Positions 57,314 to 64,000 of a stretch of 64,000 bases of DNA are shown piece after piece. Location: NCBI RefSeq assembly GCF_013395055.1, contig NZ_CP058349.1:2913501-2977500 (forward strand). Reading direction: 5' to 3'. A model generated the notes under the pieces. That model was not told the origin of the DNA, did not search any database, and was given only the letters and a program-made list of their open reading frames with translations. The first letter of the stretch is position 1; every line of letters begins with the position of its first letter. The stretch is from Pseudomonas sp. ABC1 (GTDB lineage: Bacteria; Pseudomonadota; Gammaproteobacteria; Pseudomonadales; Pseudomonadaceae). The position numbers and the translations under genes were made by a program.

Positions 57314-58353
57314 ACGGGCCTGGGCGCGACTCGATCGTCTGGCGCCGGGGTGGCCTGTCCCTCCTGCTGCGGCCGAGGCCATTGCTGGTGGGGACGCTGC
57401 TGCTGTTGGTGACGCTGGTCTGCGCACTGCTGGCGCTGAGCCAGGGACGCAGTGGGTTGACCCTGTGGCAGGTGCTCGATGCGCTGTTCGGGCAGGGTGG
57501 CGGCGTCGAACAGCGGCTGGTGCTGAACATTCGCCTGCCGCGGGTGCTGACGGCGATTTTCGTTGGTGCGGCGTTGGGCGCTTCGGGTGCCATCTTCCAG
57601 TCGATTTCGCGCAATCCGCTGGGCTCGCCGGACATCATCGGCTTCACCACGGGGGCGGCGAGCGGGGCGATCATGCAGATCGTGCTGTTCGGCCAGGGCG
57701 GGCTGGCCGTGGCCCTGGCTGCTATTGGCGGTGGGTTGCTGACGGCTGTGCTGGTCTACCTGCTGTCGTTGCGTGGCGGTACGGTCGGTGGCTACCGCCT
57801 GGTGCTGGTCGGTATCGGCGTCGGCTCGGTGCTCACGGCGCTGAACGGGCTGCTGTTGGTGCGTGGCAACCTGGACAACGCGGTGATGGCCAACCTGTGG
57901 TTGGCCGGCTCGCTGAACGCCAGGAGCTGGCTGCACGTCTGGCCGGTGTTGGGCGGCACGTTGCTGCTGGTGCCCCTGGCAGCGCTGTCGGCGCGACGCC
58001 TGAGCATGATCGAGATGGGCGACGACCTGGCGCACCAGCTTGGTATCGCCGTCGAGCGCACCCGCCTGCTGATGGTTGCCTACGCCGTGCTGCTGGCGGC
58101 GCTGGCCACCGCCGCCGCCGGGCCGATTGCCTTCGTTGCCCTGGCTGCGCCGCAACTGGCGGCACGCCTGAACGGTTCGCGCAGCCTGCCGCTGCTCGGT
58201 GCGGCGCTGATGGGGGCCTGCCTGCTGGTGACGGCGGACCTGATCATCCAGATGCTGCCCCTGCACATGACCCTGCCGATCGGGCGGGTGACCGGCATGC
58301 TCGGCGGCCTTTATCTGCTCTGGCTGTTGGGCCGGGGCCGACGTACGCGATGA
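57310..58353 (+). CDS. FecCD-type iron-chelate permease (FepG-like)
   Basis: Second half of the heterodimeric channel, 347 residues. Motifs are RLPRVLTAIFVGAALGASGAIFQSISRNPLGSPDIIGFTTGAASGA, VGIGVGSVLTALNGLLL, GPIAFVALAAPQLAARL and LPIGRVTGMLGGLYLLWLLGRG. Its ATG lies inside the stop of the first permease (ATGA). The ATPase gene follows at 15 bases. Confidence 0.94.
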   Translation: MNGPGRDSIVWRRGGLSLLLRPRPLLVGTLLLLVTLVCALLALSQGRSGLTLWQVLDALFGQGGGVEQRLVLNIRLPRVLTAIFVGAALGASGAIFQSISRNPLGSPDIIGFTTGAASGAIMQIVLFGQGGLAVALAAIGGGLLTAVLVYLLSLRGGTVGGYRLVLVGIGVGSVLTALNGLLLVRGNLDNAVMANLWLAGSLNARSWLHVWPVLGGTLLLVPLAALSARRLSMIEMGDDLAHQLGIAVERTRLLMVAYAVLLAALATAAAGPIAFVALAAPQLAARLNGSRSLPLLGAALMGACLLVTADLIIQMLPLHMTLPIGRVTGMLGGLYLLWLLGRGRRTR

Positions 58354-58368
58354 CTGGCGGGAGATGCC

Positions 58369-59226
58369 ATGCATGAATTGAACAAGCCGCTGCCTCCGGT
58401 AACGGCTACCGATGACCTCCCGCAGGCGGCCCTGAGTGCGCAGGCACTGTGCCTGGCCTACGAGGGGCGGCGCATCGCCAGTGACCTGAGCCTGGATATC
58501 CCGCGTGGGCGGATCACGGTGATCGTCGGGCCGAACGCCTGTGGCAAGTCGACCCTGTTACGGGCCCTGTCCCGCCTGCTGGTGCCGGAGTCCGGCCAGG
58601 TACTGCTCGACGGGCGCGACATCCACCGCTATGGCTCTCGGGAAGTGGCACGGCGCCTCGGCCTGTTGCCGCAGTCAGCGCTGGCGCCCCATGGCATCTG
58701 CGTGGCCGACCTGGTCGCGCGCGGACGCTTCGCCCACCAGAGTCTGCTGCGCCAGTGGTCGCGCGAGGATGAGCGGGCGGTGCGCGAAGCCATGCAACAG
58801 GCCCAGGTCGAGTCACTGGCCGAGCGGCCGGTGGACGAGCTGTCCGGCGGCCAGCGACAGCGGGTCTGGCTGGCCATGGCGCTGGCCCAGGAAACCCCGC
58901 TGATGCTGCTCGACGAGCCGACCACCTACCTGGATATCGCGCACCAGTTGGAAGTGCTGGAGCTGTGCCGGCGCCTCAACCGCGACAGCGGGCGAACCCT
59001 GGTGATGGTGTTGCATGACCTCAACCAGGCGGCGCGCTACGCCGACCATATCATCGCCATGCGCGATGGCCGGGTGCTTGCCAGCGGCCCGCCGCGGACG
59101 GTGCTCACCCCGCAACTGATCGAACGGGTGTTCGCCATTCGTTGCCTGGTCATCGACGACCCGATCACCGCGACGCCCATGCTGGTGCCGATCGCCAGCA
59201 GCCGGACACTGGACGCACAGGAGTAA
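58369..59226 (+). CDS. ABC transporter ATPase, FepC type
   Basis: A 285-residue ATPase that powers the chelate importer. Walker A GPNACGKS at 54-61 (an Ala-Cys variant common in FepC), Q-loop PQSALAPHG, signature LSGGQRQRVWLAMALAQ at 158-174, Walker B LMLLDEPTTYLD and the switch His in VLHDLNQAARY. It has an N-terminal extension of about 20 residues. The monooxygenase gene starts 6 bases after its stop. Confidence 0.95.
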   Translation: MHELNKPLPPVTATDDLPQAALSAQALCLAYEGRRIASDLSLDIPRGRITVIVGPNACGKSTLLRALSRLLVPESGQVLLDGRDIHRYGSREVARRLGLLPQSALAPHGICVADLVARGRFAHQSLLRQWSREDERAVREAMQQAQVESLAERPVDELSGGQRQRVWLAMALAQETPLMLLDEPTTYLDIAHQLEVLELCRRLNRDSGRTLVMVLHDLNQAARYADHIIAMRDGRVLASGPPRTVLTPQLIERVFAIRCLVIDDPITATPMLVPIASSRTLDAQE

Positions 59227-59232
59227 ACCCCC

Positions 59233-60537
59233 ATGACGCAACTCTGCATCGGCCTGTCGCTGGCCACCACCTGGCTGAGCGGCAATGGCTGGCGCCTCCC
59301 CGACAGCCGGGTCGAGTCTATCCACGACAGCGATTTCTACATCGACATCGCGAAGCGCGCCGAGCGGGCGAAACTGGATTTCCTGTTCCGTCCGGATTCG
59401 CTGTTCATCGATTCGGCGGCACTGGAGCACTCGCCAGGCTTCAGCAGCCTCGACCCGACCCTGCTGCTGGCCGCCATCGCTCGCGAGACCTCGCACATCG
59501 GGCTGGTCTCGACGGCATCGACCACCTTCAACGCACCCTATGCGGTGGCCCGCCAGATCCAGTCGCTGAACTGGCTCAGCCGAGGGCGCGCGGGTTGGAA
59601 TATCGTCACCGCGCTGGATGGCAATCGCAATTTCGGCGAGCACCACATGCCCTCGTCCGAGCAGCGCTATGCCAAGGCCCGGGAATTCACCGAGGTGGTG
59701 CAACGGCTATGGGACAGCTACCCCCATGCCTCGTTGCTGCATGATCGCGAAACCGGGCGCTATGCCGACGCTGCCCAGGTGCGGCCGATCGACCATCAGG
59801 GACAGTTCTTCGATGTACAGGGGCCGCTGGGCCTGCCGGCCCATCCAGCACGCATCCCGTTGCTGCAGGCGGGCGCCTCGGATGTTGGGCGTGATTTCTC
59901 GGCGCGGGTCGCTGACGCGGTATTTGCCGCCACGCCGGATATCGCGGCGGGGGTCGAGCTGCGCCAGGACCTGCGCCAGCGTGCCCAGCGCCATGGCCGT
60001 CAGCCGGGCGATATCCGCGTACTGCCCGGGCTGAGCCTGTTCCTCGGCGAGACTGCCGCGCAGGCCCGCGAACTCTACCGGCAGACCCATGCGCAGCAAA
60101 ATCTGGGGCGCCGCTATGACTTTATCCAGGAGGCGCTGGGGCTGGACGTCCGGCAATTGCCACAGGACCTGCGCCTGACCGCACAGATGCTGCCCGATCC
60201 ACCGCGCCAGGTGCGCAGCCGCACCCATGCCGACCTGCTGCGGCGCCTGGTCATCCGCGAGCAACCGAGCGTGGCCGAGCTGCTGGCGCGTCCGGAAGTC
60301 GCCGGCTCCGCGCACTGGATCGTCGTCGGCACGGCGGCGGATGCCGTCGAGGAGATCGTCCAGCGCCACCAGGCGGGCGCCATCGACGGCTTCGTCGCCT
60401 TGCCGGGGGGCGCCTTGCAGTCGCTGCACTTGTGCCTCGACGAACTGGTGCCGGCGCTGGTGGAGCGCGGGCTGTTCCGTCGCGACTACAGCGGCTCGAC
60501 GTTCGCCGAGCATTTGGGATTGGGGGCAGTGCGCTAG
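59233..60537 (+). CDS. FMN-dependent monooxygenase, NtaA/EmoA/DszA family
   Basis: A 434-residue bacterial luciferase-like monooxygenase. It carries the signatures of the NtaA/SnaA/DszA group: WRLPDSRVESIHDSDFYIDIAKRAERAKLDFLF, STASTTFNAPYAVARQIQSLNWLSRGRAGWNIVT, GQFFDVQGPLGLP, LLQAGASDVGRDFSARVADAVF and PGLSLFLGETAAQARELY. Known members attack C-N or C-S bonds of nitrilotriacetate, EDTA, pristinamycin or dibenzothiophene sulfone with reduced FMN from a separate reductase. AGGAG precedes the ATG and the gap to the FepC gene is 6 bases, so it belongs to the uptake operon. No flavin reductase gene is nearby. The likely substrate is the imported chelator, by position only. Confidence 0.9.
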   Translation: MTQLCIGLSLATTWLSGNGWRLPDSRVESIHDSDFYIDIAKRAERAKLDFLFRPDSLFIDSAALEHSPGFSSLDPTLLLAAIARETSHIGLVSTASTTFNAPYAVARQIQSLNWLSRGRAGWNIVTALDGNRNFGEHHMPSSEQRYAKAREFTEVVQRLWDSYPHASLLHDRETGRYADAAQVRPIDHQGQFFDVQGPLGLPAHPARIPLLQAGASDVGRDFSARVADAVFAATPDIAAGVELRQDLRQRAQRHGRQPGDIRVLPGLSLFLGETAAQARELYRQTHAQQNLGRRYDFIQEALGLDVRQLPQDLRLTAQMLPDPPRQVRSRTHADLLRRLVIREQPSVAELLARPEVAGSAHWIVVGTAADAVEEIVQRHQAGAIDGFVALPGGALQSLHLCLDELVPALVERGLFRRDYSGSTFAEHLGLGAVR

Positions 60538-60675
60538 GCGTTTATCCCAAGGGCGCGCGGTTCGGTACGACAAGCAGTTCTCCCTGCAATCGCCAGAAAT
60601 GCGGGGCGCATCACAGCAGCGAAATCGCGAAGCTGCCAGCATCCCAGCCTGTGCACATCGCCCAGGACCAGGGAC

Positions 60676-61626
60676 ATGGCCCAGTATCACGACGTCGGCT
60701 ACAAGCTGCTGTTTTCCAACCCAGAGTTCGTTCGCGACCTGCTACTCGGTTTCGTGCCCCATGAGTGGGTCGGCCAGGTGGATTTCTCCACCCTGGAAAT
60801 GCTCAACGGGCATTACGTCAGCGAGGATATGCAGGGCCGCCATGAGGACATGGTGTGGCGACTGCGGTTGGGGCGTGAAGACTGGGTCTATCTGTACCTG
60901 CTGCTGGAGTTCCAGTCCACACCGGACCGCTTCATGGCGCTGCGTCTGCTGAGCTATGTCGGGTTGTTCTGGCAGCAACTGGAGAAACAGGGACAACTGA
61001 CCCGTGACGGACGGTTGCCGCCGGTGTTGCCGCTGGTGCTCTACAACGGCCTGCGTCCCTGGCCCCATTCCACTCGCCTTGGCGATCTGTGCCATCCCGC
61101 TCCCGCCGGACTGCAGGCGTTCCAGCCGCGCTTCGAGTACCTGCTGATCGATGAAAACCGCTACCCGGACAGCGAGCTGAGTGGACGGCAGAATCTGGTG
61201 GCCATGCTGATGCGGCTGGAGCAGGCACAGACACCACAGGTGATGAAAGCCGCCATCGACGAGCTGCGTGGCTGGCTGGTACTCGATGACCAGACGTCCT
61301 TGCGCCGCAATATCATCCGATGGATCATCGGACTGGTCCGCCGCCGGACGTCGAGCGGGCGTATTCCACCCCTGAGCAACTTGCTGGAGGTAAGCACCAT
61401 GTTGGCGGAACGTACGGAAACCTGGAGCGAGCGCTGGCTGCAGGAAGGCATGGAGAAGGGCCAGGCGGTGTTGTTGCAACACCTGCTGAACAAGCGTTTC
61501 GGACCATTGCCGGAGTGGGCGGTGCGGCGGGTCGAGGAAGCCAATGTGGAGCAGATTGGCGTGTGGGCCGAAGCGATCTTCGATGCGCAGAGCCTGGACG
61601 AGTTGTTGGGGGCGGGCGAAGCGTAG
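60676..61626 (+). CDS. Rpn family PD-(D/E)XK nuclease
   Basis: A 316-residue protein of the Rpn (recombination-promoting nuclease, formerly putative transposase YhgA-like) family. The N-terminus HDVGYKLLFSNPEFVRDLLLGF is typical. The nuclease core has Asp58 in RHEDMVWRL and Glu78-x-Gln80 in LLLEFQS, the D...ExQ version of the motif. The middle is PVLPLVLYNG. The C-terminal 55 residues (LLQHLLNKRFGPLPEWAVRRVEEA) match DUF4351. E. coli RpnA cuts DNA and promotes RecA-independent recombination. Intact active site; adjacent to convergent recD. Confidence 0.9.
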   Translation: MAQYHDVGYKLLFSNPEFVRDLLLGFVPHEWVGQVDFSTLEMLNGHYVSEDMQGRHEDMVWRLRLGREDWVYLYLLLEFQSTPDRFMALRLLSYVGLFWQQLEKQGQLTRDGRLPPVLPLVLYNGLRPWPHSTRLGDLCHPAPAGLQAFQPRFEYLLIDENRYPDSELSGRQNLVAMLMRLEQAQTPQVMKAAIDELRGWLVLDDQTSLRRNIIRWIIGLVRRRTSSGRIPPLSNLLEVSTMLAERTETWSERWLQEGMEKGQAVLLQHLLNKRFGPLPEWAVRRVEEANVEQIGVWAEAIFDAQSLDELLGAGEA

Positions 61627-61675
61627 CGCGTCACACAAAGAAAAGAGACTGCGCAGCCCAGCGTGGGCGAGGGAG

Positions 61676-63715
61676 CTACTCCCCCAGCGCCCTCAGCAGG
61701 CCGCTGCGTCTTTCCACCGCCCGGCGGGTGGCCTGGTCGAAGACGCTTTCGCGCTGTTCGATCAGGCTGAAGTGCGTACGGGCGCGGGTGATGGCGGTGT
61801 AGAGCAATTCCTTGGTCAGTACCGGGTTGAGGCGTTCCGGCAATAGCAGCGCGGTGTGCTGGAATTCCGAGCCCTGGGATTTGTGTACGGTCATGGCGAA
61901 CACGGTGTCCACCGCGTTCAGGCGGCTGGGCAGGATATAGCGCAGACCGGCCTCGCCGTCGTTGCGTGGGAAGGCCACGCGCAGCACCTGGCGTGGCGCC
62001 TGGCCGGGCTGGGGATCGGCCTCGGGCAGGCGCAGGGCGATGCCGATGTCGCCGTTCATCAGGCCCAGGCCGTAGTCGTTGTGGGTCATCAGTACCGGGC
62101 GGCCTTCGTACCAGGGTGTGCTGGCGTCGAGCAGGCCGCGCCGGCTCAGGGCCTGGGCGATGCGCAGGTTGAGTCCTTCCACGCCCCAATCGCCACGGCG
62201 GATGGCGCACAGCAGGCGGAACCCATCGAAGGCTTGCAGCACGCCGCTGGCCCAGCGCTGCCAGGCCGGGTCGTCCGCCGTCAGGGTCGGCTCCGGTCGC
62301 GTCTCATGCAGCACCTGTAGATAGTGGGCGTAGCCCTTGGCCTGGCCGTGGCCGTCCAGCAGCAGGCGCTCCAGGGCTGGGTCCTGGGCGCTGCGCAGGC
62401 GCAGGCGGTGCAGGTCGTCGTGGCGTTCGCGCAGGATGGCGCGGGCCTGTTCGGCATCGCGGCGGTTGACCGCCCTGGCCAGTTGGCCGATACCTGAGTC
62501 TTCGCCGAAGCGCCGCGAGTGGCGCAGCATCACCGTGTGTTGTGCCAGCGGGTAGTGCTGAACGTCGCCAGGCAGCAGGTCGTCGGCGTCCAGTGGCGCG
62601 CCGCCCTGGGCTTCCAGCCAGGCCTGGGTCGACGGGGCGTAGCGGCCCTGTTCGGCGTCGCGGCAGAGGTCGCCGAGCAGGGCGCCGGCTTCCACCGAGG
62701 CCAACTGGTCCTTGTCGCCCAGCAGGATCAGCCGCGCCCGGGTCGGCAGCGCCGCCAGCAGGCGGTCCATCATTTCCAGGTCGATCATCGAGGCTTCGTC
62801 CACCACCAGCACATCCAGCGCCAGCGGGTTGCCGGCATGGTGGCGGAAGTGACGGCTGCCCGGCAGGCTGCCGAGCAGGCGGTGCAGGGTGGTGACCTGG
62901 GTGGGAATGGCCTGGCGCACCGCCGTGTCGACTGCCAGCCCGGCGACCTGGCCGCCGATGGATTCGGTCAGCCGCGCCGCCGCCTTGCCGGTCGGTGCGG
63001 CCAGGGCGATGCGCAGCGGCTGGCCGAGGTCCAGCGCGCTTTCCTGCAGCAAGGCCAGCAGGCGTACTACGGTGGTGGTCTTGCCGGTGCCGGGGCCGCC
63101 GGTGACCAGTGTGAAACTGCCACGGGTGGCCAGGGCGCAAGCGAGCTTCTGCCAGTCGCTGTGGTGTGCGCCAGGGGCTTGCGGGAACAGCCGTTGCAGG
63201 CGTTGCGGCAAGTCCTGCGGGATCGGCTGTGCGGTCGCCAGCCGGGCGCTGATGGCGCGGGCCACTCTCTGTTCGTAGGTCCAGTAGCGGCGCAGGTAGA
63301 GGCTGTGGCCGTCGAGTACCAGCGGGGTGTCGGGCGGGCCATCCGCTGGGGCGACCAGTGGGCTGGCAGCCAGTGCCTGGCGCCAGTGTTCCACGTCCAG
63401 GTCGGCCAGTTGCCGCGAGGGCAGCAGGGCGCCGCCCTGTTCGCCTTCGGGGGGCAGCGCCAGGGCGAAATCCGGGTCGGCCAGGGTGGCGCGTAAATCC
63501 AGGCAGACGTGCCCGTGGCCGAGCTGGTGGCTGGCCAGCGCCGCCGCCAACAACAGCAGCGGCGAGGCGTCCGCCTGCAGCTCGGCGAGCAGCGCTGCCA
63601 GGGCGCGGTCCAGTTCGCGCAGCCAGCCGCTGGCGACCCAGGCGTCGAGCAGCGCGAGCAGTTCGCCAGTGTCGTCCAGGGCGCTCGGTTCCAGGTCCAG
63701 GCGGGTCTGTTTCAT
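61676..63715 (-). CDS. recD: exodeoxyribonuclease V alpha subunit
   Basis: Fast 5'-3' helicase motor of RecBCD, 679 residues. An N-terminal RecB-contacting domain (1-185) precedes the SF1 core: Walker A GGPGTGKTT at 206-214, AAPTGKAAARL, VVDEASMIDL (motif II), LGDKDQLASVEAGA (III), TVHKSQGSEFQHTALLLP (V) and LLYTAITRARTHFSLI (VI). Its ATG overlaps the recB stop by four bases (ATGA). Confidence 0.96.
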   Translation of the reverse strand: MKQTRLDLEPSALDDTGELLALLDAWVASGWLRELDRALAALLAELQADASPLLLLAAALASHQLGHGHVCLDLRATLADPDFALALPPEGEQGGALLPSRQLADLDVEHWRQALAASPLVAPADGPPDTPLVLDGHSLYLRRYWTYEQRVARAISARLATAQPIPQDLPQRLQRLFPQAPGAHHSDWQKLACALATRGSFTLVTGGPGTGKTTTVVRLLALLQESALDLGQPLRIALAAPTGKAAARLTESIGGQVAGLAVDTAVRQAIPTQVTTLHRLLGSLPGSRHFRHHAGNPLALDVLVVDEASMIDLEMMDRLLAALPTRARLILLGDKDQLASVEAGALLGDLCRDAEQGRYAPSTQAWLEAQGGAPLDADDLLPGDVQHYPLAQHTVMLRHSRRFGEDSGIGQLARAVNRRDAEQARAILRERHDDLHRLRLRSAQDPALERLLLDGHGQAKGYAHYLQVLHETRPEPTLTADDPAWQRWASGVLQAFDGFRLLCAIRRGDWGVEGLNLRIAQALSRRGLLDASTPWYEGRPVLMTHNDYGLGLMNGDIGIALRLPEADPQPGQAPRQVLRVAFPRNDGEAGLRYILPSRLNAVDTVFAMTVHKSQGSEFQHTALLLPERLNPVLTKELLYTAITRARTHFSLIEQRESVFDQATRRAVERRSGLLRALGE

Positions 63716-64000
63716 GGCTCGTACTCCACCGGCTGGCCCTGGAACAGGCGGTCCAGGTGTTCGATCAATTGACGTGGCGGCCGTGCCAGCAGCACGCCAT
63801 GGCTGGCTGATTGGCTGCCCCGCAGAAACAGATAGAGTGCCCCGCCGATGTGCCGGTCGTAGTCGTAATCGGCCAGGCGCAGGCGTAACTGACGGTGCAG
63901 TGCCAGCAGGTAGAGGGCGTATTGCAGGTCGTAGCGGTGCTCCGCCACGGCCAATTGCATGTTGTGCAGATCGTAGGCGCTGTCGTCGTCGCCCAGCCAG
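63712..64000 (-). CDS. recB: exodeoxyribonuclease V beta subunit (partial, C-terminus only)
   Basis: The last about 95 residues of RecB run off the right edge. WLGDDDSAYD, then AVAEHRYDLQYALYLLALHRQLRLRL and DRHIGGALYLFLRG are the end of the RecB nuclease domain, including the Tyr/Gln residues after the catalytic Lys. The stop overlaps the recD start by four bases. The rest of recB and probably recC lie beyond the window. Confidence 0.93.
   Translation of the reverse strand, partial: WLGDDDSAYDLHNMQLAVAEHRYDLQYALYLLALHRQLRLRLADYDYDRHIGGALYLFLRGSQSASHGVLLARPPRQLIEHLDRLFQGQPVEYEP

Overview
The window is GC-rich gammaproteobacterial chromosome, almost certainly Pseudomonas. Many blocks match the P. 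aeruginosa gene set: rplU-rpmA-obgE-proB-creA with ispB divergent, the fklB/UPF0114/Lon-like block, trpS-zapE, glyA-radA, and gdhA. Species cannot be fixed without a search. Coding density is high. Strand use is mixed and most neighbours are core housekeeping genes. I see no prophage, IS element, CRISPR array or rRNA operon.

1-12.1 kb holds the N-terminus of an Ada-type DNA alkylation repair gene, two divergent RhlE-type DEAD-box helicases, a BaiN/HI0933-like flavoprotein, tesB plus a HAD phosphatase, a DUF411-ypfJ pair, the rlmG-DUF4202-trmA RNA modification cluster, and fpr. 12.1-21.4 kb holds gdhA with two NtrC-like operators upstream, ettA, a CidA/LrgB membrane pair, clpB with a near-consensus sigma-32 promoter, a tRNA-Asn/Pro/Lys operon, and nadC. 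21.4-31.7 kb holds zapG, an alpha/beta hydrolase, trpS with an extra C-terminal domain, zapE, a PAS-GGDEF-EAL protein, glyA, radA, a DUF465 protein, and mscL.

31.7-42.6 kb holds a dihaem cytochrome c peroxidase with an Anr/Fnr box, a Lon-related protease, small conserved proteins including one with a Fur-like operator, ispB, rplU-rpmA-obgE, proB, and creA. 42.8-47.7 kb is a tightly packed three-gene signalling operon: hybrid-sensor-like histidine kinase, stand-alone receiver, and REC-PAS-GGDEF-EAL. It is followed by convergent rpsT.

48.1-61.6 kb is the accessory, iron-centred part. It has a LEA-type lipoprotein, a PqqU/YncD-like TonB receptor and sseA. A Fur-box-preceded AraC regulator follows. 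Next come a siderophore-type TonB receptor, a FepB/D/G/C-type ABC importer and an NtaA/EmoA/DszA-type flavin monooxygenase, all in one translationally coupled run (53.15-60.54 kb). The simplest reading is Fe-chelate capture at the outer membrane, import to the cytoplasm, and oxidative attack on the ligand to free iron. This is the most interesting unit in the window. An Rpn-family nuclease and the recD/recB end of a recBCD operon close the window.

Control signals that can be read directly are two Fur-like boxes, an Anr/Fnr box, NtrC-like sites, one sigma-32 promoter, several sigma-70 promoters and a set of intrinsic terminators. A small family of GGTGCGC-N3-GCGCACC hairpins occurs in three intergenic spaces.
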